DNA of 64,000 nucleotides from Acrocarpospora macrocephala (GTDB lineage Bacteria; Actinomycetota; Actinomycetes; Streptosporangiales; Streptosporangiaceae), in the NCBI RefSeq assembly GCF_009687865.1, contig NZ_BLAE01000019.1, positions 93,481 through 157,480 on the forward strand. The letters are read 5' to 3'. Both the position numbers and the translations under genes were made by a program. Shown here one piece after another: positions 33,359 to 41,655 of this stretch. Position 1 is the stretch's first letter. Each line of letters starts with the position of its first letter. The notes under the pieces are model-generated. The model was not told where the DNA came from and made no database searches. It saw nothing but the letters and a program-made list of their open reading frames with translations.

Positions 33359-34702
33359 ATGAAGATCCGGAGTGGGACCGCGGTGGCAGTCCTGATCGCG
33401 CTGGTGCTCGGTGGATGCGGCGCCGAGCGACGGCCCGGCTCATCCCCGGCTGCGTCACCGCCCGTGTCACCGTCGGCCCCGGAGCCGATGCCGTCAGCGT
33501 CTGCGCCGCTCGAGGGCAAGGGCGGCCACAATCCCGACGACGTCAACGGCGACGGCTTCGCGGACCTCGTCTTCACAGCCCTTCGCGCCGACGAGCGGAC
33601 CTATCTCGCGATCGTGTACGGCTCGGCGGACGGGCTCGACTCCGGCACTCGCACGGTGACGACCGGTACGGGCTTCGACTTCGACCTGAGGACGGGTACC
33701 GGCGACCTGGACGGCGACGGCTTCGCCGATGTGGTGGTGTTCGGCCTGGCGACGAGTGCGTACGTGCCTCGCCGGCCGTACCTCATATGGGGCGGCCCGA
33801 AAGAGGTGGAGCGTGACGCGCGACCGACCCCCGTCCAGGTGCCGGTCACACTGGACCACTTCTCGCGCCCGGCGGTGCCGGGGGACTTCAACGGCGATGG
33901 CATCGCGGACCTGGCGATGCCGGTGCCGAGCCCGGATCGGCCTGGCGACGACCTGGCTGTGCTGTACGGGCCCTTCACCCGAGATGGCGCCCCGCGCCGT
34001 CACACCATCCAGCCCTCACCCACCGGCGGTGAGTTCGGACGGCTGGCCGCCAGCAGAATGGACGGGCGCCACGCCACCGACCTGCTCGTATACCTGGTCG
34101 ACGATGGCGAGCAGGTGCCGTCGTGGCTACTCGAGGGCGGACCCGCCGGGCTGTCTCCCCGGGCCCGCAGGCTGAACGCGGGTAACTCCGCCGCGTTCGG
34201 AGACTTCGACGGCGACGGCCAAGGTGACGTCGTGGTCGCCGATAGCGGCAGCCGTAATAACGAGCCCGGCTACGAGACTGAACCGCCGGGGGTCGACCGG
34301 GTGGTGACGGTCTACTTCGGCGCGGCCGGGCGCAGTCCACAGGTGCTCGGGAACATCGGCCCAGCCCGCGGGATGGCGGCGGGAGATTACGACGGCGACG
34401 GGCACGACGATCTCGCGATCGGCCACGGAGCCTCGGGGGTCGAGATCCTCCGCGGCGCGGGAGACGGGCTTAGACGTGGCGGAGAAGTGATCCACCGGTC
34501 CGCACCGGCCGTCGGGCCGGGCCGCAAGCTGAGCGACGAGCAGCGCGCGGCGCGCCCGTGGGGGGCGGCGGACTACGACAACGATGGAAGGGACGAGTTG
34601 CTGCTGGCCTTCACGTCGTCCTGGATGTCGCCTCCCATGTCACTGTGGTGGGCAACCGATGGCCGACAGGACGAAAGCAGCTTCGCCAGTGGCGCCTGGT
34701 AG
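33359..34702 (+). CDS. FG-GAP/VCBS-repeat lipoprotein
   Basis: The protein has 447 residues from ATG 33359. A lipoprotein signal ends in LGGC (Cys 20), followed by a Ser/Pro-rich linker. Six or seven calcium-binding DxDGDG-type blades follow (DVNGDGFADLV, DLDGDGFADVV, DFNGDGIADLA, DFDGDGQGDVV, DYDGDGHDDLA, DYDNDGRDEL), as in integrin-like beta-propellers. It is anchored to the outer face of the membrane and its partner is unknown. The last residues (QDESSFASGAW) abut the ATPase fragment at 34704, so the end may be recombinant. Confidence 0.88.
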   Translation: MKIRSGTAVAVLIALVLGGCGAERRPGSSPAASPPVSPSAPEPMPSASAPLEGKGGHNPDDVNGDGFADLVFTALRADERTYLAIVYGSADGLDSGTRTVTTGTGFDFDLRTGTGDLDGDGFADVVVFGLATSAYVPRRPYLIWGGPKEVERDARPTPVQVPVTLDHFSRPAVPGDFNGDGIADLAMPVPSPDRPGDDLAVLYGPFTRDGAPRRHTIQPSPTGGEFGRLAASRMDGRHATDLLVYLVDDGEQVPSWLLEGGPAGLSPRARRLNAGNSAAFGDFDGDGQGDVVVADSGSRNNEPGYETEPPGVDRVVTVYFGAAGRSPQVLGNIGPARGMAAGDYDGDGHDDLAIGHGASGVEILRGAGDGLRRGGEVIHRSAPAVGPGRKLSDEQRAARPWGAADYDNDGRDELLLAFTSSWMSPPMSLWWATDGRQDESSFASGAW

Positions 34703-34703
34703 G

Positions 34704-34796
34704 CGGGCACGGTGGGCGGGAGCGCCGCCAACGACGAAGAAGCAGACCAGGCCGCCAGCCGGGGCTCGGCCGCCAAGCCCCAGAACTCGGGACGCC
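34704..34796 (-). pseudogene. Decayed fragment of the 5.6-7.1 kb ATPase family
   Basis: The minus-strand reading EFWGLAAEPRLAA followed, after a frame change, by LVCFFVVGGAPAHRA matches the ATPase stretch EFWGLAAEPRLAALVYFVVGGTPAYRT encoded near 6436-6520. The DNA also aligns over about 90 bp. Nothing of the P-loop or C-terminal domain remains. It fills the gap between the FG-GAP and propeller genes. Confidence 0.8.
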
Positions 34797-34810
34797 GTAG
34801 GCTGCGCAGC

Positions 34811-36427
34811 ATGACCGACATAGAGGGCACGGTGGCGTCTGTCCGGTATGTCCTCGGTGATGGTCCGTTCGCGGAGATTGGCGAAGCACGCGTGGTGGTG
34901 ACCGATCCCACCGGTGAACACATCGCCGTCGGCGGATCGGCAGGTTACCCGCAGTGGGCCGGGCGCGACGTCGCCAAGACCTCTGGCACGGGAGTCTGGA
35001 ACCACGTCGGCGTCTACGACGCCCGCACGCTCCGGTGTAGGTGGTTGTTACAGCTGCGCTGGCCCGTCAACGCCCTGGCCTTCCATCCCGAAAGACCGAT
35101 CCTGGCCGTCGGTTCGGGCTCCTACGACGGCGGCTACATGTTCGAGGGAGAGCTGACCCTCCTCGATCTCGACTCCGGCCGTGACGTCTCCATCCTCAAG
35201 GCGTCCCGTGAGGTCACCCGGCTGTGCTGGCGGGACGGGCAGACGCTGGAGGTGACCCTGTCGGTACGCGACGACGACGAGCTGGAAGAGCTCGGTACCT
35301 CCGCGGTGACCACCACGATCACGCTGGACGACTGGACCGCCGTCTCCGCGCGTTCGGTGCGCGTCGCCGACTTCCCGGCCACGCCGGTCGAGGGGGTCGA
35401 CGACACCAACCGGGCCACCGCCGAGGCGGCTCTGCGCGCCATCGCCTCCGGGATGGGGCTACGGCGCGTGCTGCGACGGCGTGTGTGGGCCGTCGCGGCG
35501 CTCGCCGACGGGCGGGTCTTGGCCGGTCTCGACCAGGTGGCCGCCGAATGCTGGACCGGCGCGGGCGAGCCGTTGTGGTCGCTGCCCACCGACGGCACGG
35601 GCTGCCAGATCCTCGTCGACCCCGGTGGCGCGACCGCGATCGTCAACACCTGGAGGGGGCGCTGGGACGATCCGCGCGCCATCATCGAGCGCGTCGGTCT
35701 CGCCGACGGCTCCCGCGAACCGCTCCACATCCTCGGCTATCCCGCCGTGATCACTACCGACGACAGCGGCCGTTTCGCCGTACGCGATACCTCCTACGAA
35801 GGCGGGCACCGGCCGACGCCGGTCTTTGATCCGTCCGGCGCGCTGGTCGCCGAGGTCCAGCTGGGGCGCTACGACCTGTTCAACCATTTCTTCGACATCC
35901 GCCGGGCCCCTGCTCTGTTGTTCCTCAAAGGCATGGGCAAGGAGCCATACGAGGACAAATGGGTGGTCGCTCTGGACCCGGAGCGACACGTCATCGAGCC
36001 CCTGTTCCCGCTGGCGTGGGATGCCGTCTGCGGGAGGCAGATCCTCGATGCTCCCGGCGTGTTCATCAGCGATGCCGAAGGCGATGCGGTGATCCACGCG
36101 GGCTGGCTTCACCATGGACATGGCCTGCTGCCCGGCAACGTCCACGTGGTACGCAGGTCCTACCCCGACGGTCGCGCCCGATGGACGCACTCCGCCGACC
36201 ACCAGGTCACTGCGGTGGACGCCCTCGGTGGCATCGTCTACGTCACCTTCAACTCGGGTGAACTACTCGCGCTCCGCACCACCGACGGACACGTCCTCGG
36301 CCGCCAGAGGCTCATGGCCAACGGCCATCCCGTGGTCCCGCTGTCCCTCGGTACGCACCCGCCCGACACCGTCGTCATCGGCACCATGGACGGGCGCATC
36401 CTCGTTTGCCGCGTCGGCAAAGCCTAG
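34811..36427 (+). CDS. Beta-propeller (WD40/PQQ-like) protein
   Basis: The protein has 538 residues from ATG 34811 (MTDIEG). The frame is open farther upstream only through the ATPase fragment, so an earlier start is unlikely. Repeated motifs of the type HIAVGGSAGY, NHVGVYDARTLRCRW, PILAVGSGSYDGG, GELTLLDLDSGRDVS, GRVLAGLDQVAAECW and GILYVTFNSGELLALR-like strands fit a seven- or eight-blade propeller. No signal peptide is present, so it is cytoplasmic. No catalytic residues are recognised; protein binding is the likely role. Confidence 0.7.
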   Translation: MTDIEGTVASVRYVLGDGPFAEIGEARVVVTDPTGEHIAVGGSAGYPQWAGRDVAKTSGTGVWNHVGVYDARTLRCRWLLQLRWPVNALAFHPERPILAVGSGSYDGGYMFEGELTLLDLDSGRDVSILKASREVTRLCWRDGQTLEVTLSVRDDDELEELGTSAVTTTITLDDWTAVSARSVRVADFPATPVEGVDDTNRATAEAALRAIASGMGLRRVLRRRVWAVAALADGRVLAGLDQVAAECWTGAGEPLWSLPTDGTGCQILVDPGGATAIVNTWRGRWDDPRAIIERVGLADGSREPLHILGYPAVITTDDSGRFAVRDTSYEGGHRPTPVFDPSGALVAEVQLGRYDLFNHFFDIRRAPALLFLKGMGKEPYEDKWVVALDPERHVIEPLFPLAWDAVCGRQILDAPGVFISDAEGDAVIHAGWLHHGHGLLPGNVHVVRRSYPDGRARWTHSADHQVTAVDALGGIVYVTFNSGELLALRTTDGHVLGRQRLMANGHPVVPLSLGTHPPDTVVIGTMDGRILVCRVGKA

Positions 36428-36491
36428 ATCCGCGCCCCTCCTGGAGCCCCCGTCGTGCAACGGACGCGGCCCTATCATGCTCTAAGAGGAC

Positions 36492-36977
36492 ATGCGGGAT
36501 GAGGACCAGTTCGAGAAGTTCGTGGCCGGACGCGCCGATGCGCTGCTGCGCTTCGGGTACGTCCTGTCCGGTGACCCGCACGATGCCGCCGACCTCGTCC
36601 AGGAGGCGCTGGCCCGATTACGCGGCTCATGGGCGCGCGTCCAGCGCAAGGACGACCCGGAGCGTTACGTCCGCACCACGATGACGCGCCTGCACGTGCG
36701 CGCCTGGCGGATGCGCACCCGGGAACGGCCGACGGCCGAGCCGCCCGAGTACGGCGGGCCGGACGTCTACGACGAGACCTCCGATCTGAGCGACGCGCTG
36801 GCCCGGCTGCCGCGCCGCCAGCGCGCGGTGATCGTGCTGCGCTATTACACCGGCCTGCCGGACGAGGAGATCGCCGCCACGCTGGGCGTCTCGCAGGGCA
36901 CCGTGCGCAGCCAGGCGTTCCGCGGGTTGGCGCGACTGCGTGGGGAACTGACGGCCGACGGGGTCAGGAGACGTTGA
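36492..36977 (+). CDS. ECF sigma factor, SigE-like family
   Basis: The protein has 161 residues from ATG 36492 with GAGGA upstream. Region 2 (FEKFVAGRADALLRFGYVLSGDPHDAADLVQEALARL) and region 4 (LARLPRRQRAVIVLRYYTGLPDEEIAATLGVSQGTVRSQAFRGLARLR) are complete. It would direct RNA polymerase to a small regulon. The next gene overlaps its stop as TGATG and encodes a membrane protein in the usual anti-sigma position. Confidence 0.92.
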   Translation: MRDEDQFEKFVAGRADALLRFGYVLSGDPHDAADLVQEALARLRGSWARVQRKDDPERYVRTTMTRLHVRAWRMRTRERPTAEPPEYGGPDVYDETSDLSDALARLPRRQRAVIVLRYYTGLPDEEIAATLGVSQGTVRSQAFRGLARLRGELTADGVRRR

Positions 36978-38107
36978 TGCGCGACGAATTCGAGCGGAAC
37001 CTGGAGTCGGGCCTGCATCTCCTCGCCGAACGTGCCCCGGCGGCCCCTCCCGACCTTACGACCCGGATCCGGGCCCGGCGTGCCCGGGCGTGGTGGTGGC
37101 GCCTGCTCGCCGCGGCCCTCACGACGGGGGCCGTCGCTGGGACCGGTGCGATCGTCACGGCAGGCCGCTCCGTCGAACGTGTTGTGCCGCCCCCGGTGAC
37201 GATCCGTCCCATCGAGCAGGTTTACCCGGACGCGGTGCACGAGGTTCCAGCCAGGCTGCCGGACGGCCGGCCGTACGATGTGGTGGGGATGATCGACCGA
37301 GGGCACGCGCTGCTGGGCTCGCACCGCGACAGCCGCTCCGATCGGACCGACGGGCTGTGGTCGCTCGACCTGGCGACGGGCTCGGCGACCCAGCTGGTGA
37401 AGGTGAGCGCGCCCAAGGGCACCGTCGTCAGCGCCTGGTACACCGCGGTCGGCGAGGGGCGCCTGGCCTGGTGGACGGCCCGCCGGGTCATGGGGAAGAT
37501 GACCACCACCTTCTTCACGGCCCCTGTCACCGGAGGCGAGCAGCGCGCCATCGCCGAAGCCCCCGGCTACCCGCTGGCCCTGGCGATCGACGGCGGGCGT
37601 CTGGTCTGGACCCGGTCGGGCGCCGGCGGCGCGTACGAGGTGCCGCTCACCGGCGGCACGCCGAGGCCGATCGAGGGCACGAAAGGGCTGCACATGGTGC
37701 GCTGGCCGTGGCTCGGCCGGCCCGGGTTCCGCCTCGAGGACCCCCCGAACGTCGTGCACGCCGAGATCGTCAACGCGCTGACCGGCGAACGACGCACCGC
37801 GCCGGCCTGGCGGGCGCCTACCTCCTGCTCGGTCACCTGGTGCGTCAGCCGCGACCGGGTCGGGCGCCGGGACGGCACCTCAATGCGCACCATGCCGAGC
37901 TGGCAGCACAACGCGCCCGCTCTGGACCGCTTCCTGCTGTTCACATCACCCAAGTCGGACCGTTTCCACCTGCTGGCGGACCTGGCCACGGGGGTGACCA
38001 CCGATCTGCGCCCCGATGACTCCCCCTCGCTCGACCACCTCGCGACCACGCTGACCTACCGCAGGGGCGACAGCAAGGTGATCGTCGACCTCACGGCGAT
38101 CGACTGA
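36977..38107 (+). CDS. Membrane-anchored propeller protein, putative anti-sigma factor
   Basis: The protein has 376 residues from ATG 36977, overlapping the sigma-factor stop. A cytoplasmic head of about 40 residues (MRDEFERNLESGLHLLAERAPAAPPDL) is followed by one membrane helix (about 41-60: WWWRLLAAALTTGAVAGTG) and a large extracytoplasmic part with strand repeats (GLWSLDLATGSATQLV, GRLAWWTARRV, GGRLVWTRSGAGGAYEVPLTGG) like a TolB-type propeller. The head may hold the sigma factor and the propeller may sense an external cue. No zinc-binding anti-sigma motif (HxxxCxxC) is present. Confidence 0.78.
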   Translation: MRDEFERNLESGLHLLAERAPAAPPDLTTRIRARRARAWWWRLLAAALTTGAVAGTGAIVTAGRSVERVVPPPVTIRPIEQVYPDAVHEVPARLPDGRPYDVVGMIDRGHALLGSHRDSRSDRTDGLWSLDLATGSATQLVKVSAPKGTVVSAWYTAVGEGRLAWWTARRVMGKMTTTFFTAPVTGGEQRAIAEAPGYPLALAIDGGRLVWTRSGAGGAYEVPLTGGTPRPIEGTKGLHMVRWPWLGRPGFRLEDPPNVVHAEIVNALTGERRTAPAWRAPTSCSVTWCVSRDRVGRRDGTSMRTMPSWQHNAPALDRFLLFTSPKSDRFHLLADLATGVTTDLRPDDSPSLDHLATTLTYRRGDSKVIVDLTAID

Positions 38108-38151
38108 CCAAACGCAAGACAGACCAGGTCCTTATGACGCCGGGAGCCACG

Positions 38152-39072
38152 TTAGCCGACTAGCCGTTTGCGCCAGTCCAGCGGTGTGATCGTGATGACC
38201 TGCTCGGGTTCGCCGTTCCACACCACCGACAGCCCCGCCTCCCCAAGCGCCGCAACGACCTCCCGGCCGATTGATGTCGTCGTCACGGGCGAACCGTCGA
38301 AGCCGCCGTACAAGATCGTCAGTCCGTGCCCGTCCGCAGCCGCGTCTGTGCACTGGGAGTGGAAGTAAACGAAGCCACGGGCGTCCGGAGAGGCCACGTC
38401 ACCGATCTCTGCCTGACCGCACGAACGGCAACAAGTGAAATCCTCCTGGGCCGTGATGCCGGCCGCCTCCAGCGCCGTGAAGGCCCGGGTGAGCCGATCC
38501 GGGTCCGTTTCACCCTCCCAGGCGGACTGCTCCTCGACCCGTTCCACCCACATCCGGTCGACCAGTCGCCGGGCCTGCTCAGGCGAGACCGGCCGGCTAT
38601 CCCCGGAGACAAGATATTCCTCCGCGAGCTCCACCAGATCCGCCCGCGTGGCATAGCCACCGACCAGCGACCTACGGACGCGCTTCTCGAGCCGCTCACG
38701 ATTGCCGTCATCGAGCGCGAGCGGGAGCACCGGATCCTGACCGGGCCACAAGTCCAGCGGCACCCAGCCCAGCCCCGTCTCCCAGCCGTCTTCCATGCGC
38801 GCCCAACCGGTCATCGCCGCGATCACTGGCTCCGGTCCGTCGAGGATCACCTGGAAGTGCCGGTCAGGTGCGCCATCGCGGTACTCCAGCGTGTAGTCGC
38901 CCCCGGTCCTATGGGCCACCTGGATGAAGACATGGGGCAGGTCGGGGATCCGCTGGACGACCAGGAACTCGTCGTTCTCGCCGCCGATCCGGCGGACCAG
39001 ACCGGCCAGCTCCTGTGGGGTTATCCGGATGTGCCGCTGCCCGTTCTCTGTCTCCACTGTGATCGCAAGCAT
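38152..39072 (-). CDS. DUF6891-type protein
   Basis: About 306 residues from ATG 39072 (MLAITVETENG). The N-terminal half is alpha/beta (VFIQVAHRTGGDYTLEYRDG, HFQVILDGPEPV). The C-terminal half has the FTCCRSCGQAEI...RGFVYFHSQCTD signature with a CxxC pair, then GLTILYGGFDG and a Trp-containing end (VVWNGEPEQVI), as in DUF6891. The family function is unknown. Monocistronic and convergent with the sigma-factor pair. Confidence 0.72.
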   Translation of the reverse strand: MLAITVETENGQRHIRITPQELAGLVRRIGGENDEFLVVQRIPDLPHVFIQVAHRTGGDYTLEYRDGAPDRHFQVILDGPEPVIAAMTGWARMEDGWETGLGWVPLDLWPGQDPVLPLALDDGNRERLEKRVRRSLVGGYATRADLVELAEEYLVSGDSRPVSPEQARRLVDRMWVERVEEQSAWEGETDPDRLTRAFTALEAAGITAQEDFTCCRSCGQAEIGDVASPDARGFVYFHSQCTDAAADGHGLTILYGGFDGSPVTTTSIGREVVAALGEAGLSVVWNGEPEQVITITPLDWRKRLVG

Positions 39073-39379
39073 GTTGATCACATTGACAGAAACGGCCAAC
39101 ACGAGGCCTGGTTTCCCGTGACTGCGGCTAATTGAAAGCCGGTCAGGCTTGCTCTCGGGCCATTAGCGGGCCATTGACCAGAGGGTCACCCCCGGCCGGT
39201 TCGAAGCCCAGCTCAGCGCCCGCCCCCACCGATCCGAAGGCGAAGCGCCGCAAGGATGCTTTGATCAAGTCGTCATCGAGGCGCCTACCTGAGGTCGTCG
39301 TTTCCGGTCAGGAGGCGTCCAGGGATGCGTAGCCGCACTTCACACTATTGAGGGCGGGCAAGCCGCTACGCTCGAAGGC
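39073..39379. other. Intergenic region without a supported gene
   Basis: The stretch contains the near-repeat GGGCCATTAGCGGGCCATTGACC at 39157-39179 and a T-loop-like GGTTCGAAG at 39199 that does not pair into a tRNA arm. No coding frame with plausible codon use or a start was found. Confidence 0.4.
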
Positions 39380-39439
39380 GTGAGCGCGCGTCCAGTTGAT
39401 CAGCGGCTGGAGCGCTTCCAGCAGGAGGTGGCGACATGA
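39380..39439 (+). CDS. 19-codon open frame coupled to the DUF6247 gene
   Basis: GTG 39380 (GAAGG just upstream) opens MSARPVDQRLERFQQEVAT and stops in an ATGA overlap with the next gene. The peptide is amphipathic and charged. It may be a translated leader that couples initiation downstream, or the surviving end of a lost partner gene. Evidence is limited to the overlap and the ribosome site. Confidence 0.35.
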   Translation: MSARPVDQRLERFQQEVAT

Positions 39440-39807
39440 CAGCTGAGCCGTACGAGCCGATCACCGTGCGGACTCCGGATCAGATCGTCGAGTCGCTGAA
39501 CGGGGATCGGAGTCCTCGTAACATCCGTGCGTGCCTGCCTCCTGCCGACCGCGGCCACTTCGACAAGGACTACCGGCAGGCTATGGCTAAGGCCACCGAG
39601 GAGCTGAACCTCTCACCTGTAAATGATCTACTCGCGCACTGGTGGCATATAGCCCGGATGAAGGCGACTGGCGAATACGAAGAGGTTCTGGAGCATGCCA
39701 CTCGAGTGCAAGAGCAGATCGAGAGCGGAGAGTATGTTCCAGGGCGGCCGCTACGTGAGGCCTTGGCCGAGCGGGCTGCCGAGCTCGGCGTGAAGCTGGA
39801 CCTATAG
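39436..39807 (+). CDS. DUF6247-type protein
   Basis: The protein has 123 residues from ATG 39436, preceded by AGGAGG. The core (RNIRACLPPADRGHFDKDYRQAMAKATEELNLSPVNDLLAHWWHIARMKATG) is the helical signature of DUF6247, small actinobacterial proteins often found beside toxin-like or HTH genes. The tail is acidic and helical. The function is unknown; an antitoxin-like role is possible from size and charge only. Confidence 0.72.
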   Translation: MTAEPYEPITVRTPDQIVESLNGDRSPRNIRACLPPADRGHFDKDYRQAMAKATEELNLSPVNDLLAHWWHIARMKATGEYEEVLEHATRVQEQIESGEYVPGRPLREALAERAAELGVKLDL

Positions 39808-39817
39808 AGCCTTCGCC

Positions 39818-40654
39818 TTAGCTTGTCTCGAACGGCGAGCCGAAACGCGCAAGACAGTGCCAGACCTTTTTGAGTGCCTGCGGGTCATAGCGGCCCGTGC
39901 CGGCCGCAGTTCCGATGATCCGCGGATCGAGGTGATCGTCCACGGCTATCTCGGCAGCCAGATCAACATATTCCTGCCCGCGGTAATCCGGATAGCGCCG
40001 CAGGCGATCAATGGCGAGCCGGAAGCCGTCATGCCATTCAATTGGGCATGGAAGCCGGTGGGCGGCAGCTTGCACGGCGGTTCCGCGGTAACTCGGATCC
40101 AGGACCAGTGCCTCCACGTCACGGTCGAGCCTGACCGGTCCGTGCACCTGGGCCTCGATGTAGTCATCCAGGGCGTCCGGATTATCGGCCTCAGCCAACT
40201 CGATGAGTGCCATGCGGGAGACGACACCGAAGGCCGACGGTTCAAAGAAGCTGTCCGGATAACAGAACGTAGCTCGTGAAAGGGCCTCTGTGGTCAGCCT
40301 GAAATGGGCGGATCCGAAACGCGGCGCCGCACCGATGGGCTTATGGCGGAAGTTCAGTGCGCCGTAGACAGGGCGATCGTGAGCGGGTGCGTGGTCGTAG
40401 GCGCCGCCGAAGATCCGGCTCTCCCAGCGCCACCGGTCCCCGCCCGAATGGGCGGTCAGACCGCCATTGCTTGTGCCCGTGATGAACTGCGAGTGGTAGA
40501 GGCCGTCGTCCGCGAGGCTGAGCAAAATCAGCCGGTCGCCCACCTGTCGGTCCGGATGGAAGTTCAGCGTCACACGCATGTGGGGGTCGAGGGGGCCACC
40601 TGACGATAGGGCCGCGACATGGCGCAGGGCTCGTTCTTGCGGTGACCCGGACAT
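39818..40654 (-). CDS. DUF3626-family protein
   Basis: The protein has 278 residues from ATG 40654. The ordered motifs RVTLNFHPDR, DGLYHSQFITGTSNGGLTA, GGDRWRWESRIFGGAYD, RPVYGALN and PRFGSAHFRL are those of DUF3626. Many conserved His, Asp, Arg and Glu in these motifs suggest an enzyme, possibly ADP-ribosyl- or nucleotide-related, but no reaction is established. It converges with the DUF6247 gene with only 10 bp between the stops. Confidence 0.82.
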   Translation of the reverse strand: MSGSPQERALRHVAALSSGGPLDPHMRVTLNFHPDRQVGDRLILLSLADDGLYHSQFITGTSNGGLTAHSGGDRWRWESRIFGGAYDHAPAHDRPVYGALNFRHKPIGAAPRFGSAHFRLTTEALSRATFCYPDSFFEPSAFGVVSRMALIELAEADNPDALDDYIEAQVHGPVRLDRDVEALVLDPSYRGTAVQAAAHRLPCPIEWHDGFRLAIDRLRRYPDYRGQEYVDLAAEIAVDDHLDPRIIGTAAGTGRYDPQALKKVWHCLARFGSPFETS

Positions 40655-40669
40655 GCCAGCGGCCGACTC

Positions 40670-41365
40670 TCACTGACCGCTGGGGTCAGGCCCGATCCAG
40701 CCTGCCGCGCCCACACAAGCCTCGTTGCCTTCAGGGTCGGCCAGCACCCAGTGCGACGGTGCATAAGCATCGGACACCAGGCGGCCACCGGCGGCGATCG
40801 CCGCCGCTATCCGCGCCTCGGCCTGGTCGTACGGCACCCAGACGTCGACGTGGACCCGGTTGCGCTGCGGGCGCGGAGCGTCCATCTGCTGGAAGTAGAA
40901 CGGCGCCCCGCGGCGGTGCGGATCGATCAGGTCTTCTGAGCTGTTCGCGCGATCCTCATAGCCGAGCAGAGCACGCCAGAACGGCACCACGTCGGAACCG
41001 GCAAGGGCATCAATGGTGACCTGGACAGTCTGCACAGCCGACGGATCCGCAGGGAGGTGCAGCGTGCGGGCCACTGCCGAGATCTGCCGGGCCAGCTCAA
41101 CGTCCTGCTCGCTCAGCCCGTAGAAGTCCGCAATCGTGATCAGCCGTACGGTCACGCCCCCGTAGCGCACGTCAACGTCAGGATGACCACTCCCTACACC
41201 GGGCAGCTCACTGATCGCCTGCACGAACTTGGCCCCGGCCGTGAACGACCCGGTACGGAAGTAGGTGCACGCCCCCTCACCCAGCACACGCCAGTCCTCC
41301 AGGCCCGCGATCTCATGAAACTGCTGCGGCCTGATCCGGATGATTTTGTCCTCAACCTCAGTCAT
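40670..41365 (-). CDS. Pterin-4a-carbinolamine dehydratase / VOC fusion protein
   Basis: The protein has 231 residues. Residues of about 20-110 match the pterin dehydratase fold (FHEIAGLEDWRVLGEGACTYFRTGSFTAGAKFVQAISEL, HPDVDVRYGGVTVRLIT, GLSEQDVELARQISAVA). The His pair of the active site is altered, since the usual HHP is GHPDVDV here, so activity is doubtful. Residues 120-231 form a VOC half (RNRVHVDVWVPYDQAEARIAAAIAAGG, WVLADPEGNEACV). Similar fusions occur in actinobacteria with unknown substrate. Confidence 0.85.
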   Translation of the reverse strand: MTEVEDKIIRIRPQQFHEIAGLEDWRVLGEGACTYFRTGSFTAGAKFVQAISELPGVGSGHPDVDVRYGGVTVRLITIADFYGLSEQDVELARQISAVARTLHLPADPSAVQTVQVTIDALAGSDVVPFWRALLGYEDRANSSEDLIDPHRRGAPFYFQQMDAPRPQRNRVHVDVWVPYDQAEARIAAAIAAGGRLVSDAYAPSHWVLADPEGNEACVGAAGWIGPDPSGQ

Positions 41366-41500
41366 CTGGTCAGCGTAATCAGGCCCGACAATCTACGTTC
41401 CCTCAGCCCCCGACGGAAACTTTCCCGATGCCAACGACAGGATCGGCTGTTGGGGGCGGCGCCACCTGCTGCTGCCAAGTGATGGACGACGAGCGGTTTC

Positions 41501-41530
41501 CGTGCCAGAACAGGCGGGGAAGCGCGATCA
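41501..41530. repeat. 30-bp dispersed repeat, copy 2
   Basis: It matches 3864-3893 at 28 of 30 positions and lies between the divergent fusion-protein and GlxA-like genes. The rest of 41366-41655 shows no gene. Confidence 0.45.
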
Positions 41531-41655
41531 ACTGGCCTGTTCTGACGTTGTTCGACAAGGTCGATCTTGTCTTGGGGCAGTGCTGCCGGATCCGTCCGGT
41601 TTGCCTGCCCGATCCGCTCTCGCGTGCGGACGATGCCGGTCTCTAGGCTGATGAC

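Noticed and set aside
34712-34810. N-terminal extension of the propeller protein upstream of 34811
   Set aside because: The extension is translated from the ATPase fragment in a meaningless frame; the ATG at 34811 begins the first propeller strand.
39190-39230. Possible tRNA 3' end around GGTTCGAAG
   Set aside because: The bases on either side cannot form a T-stem or acceptor stem.
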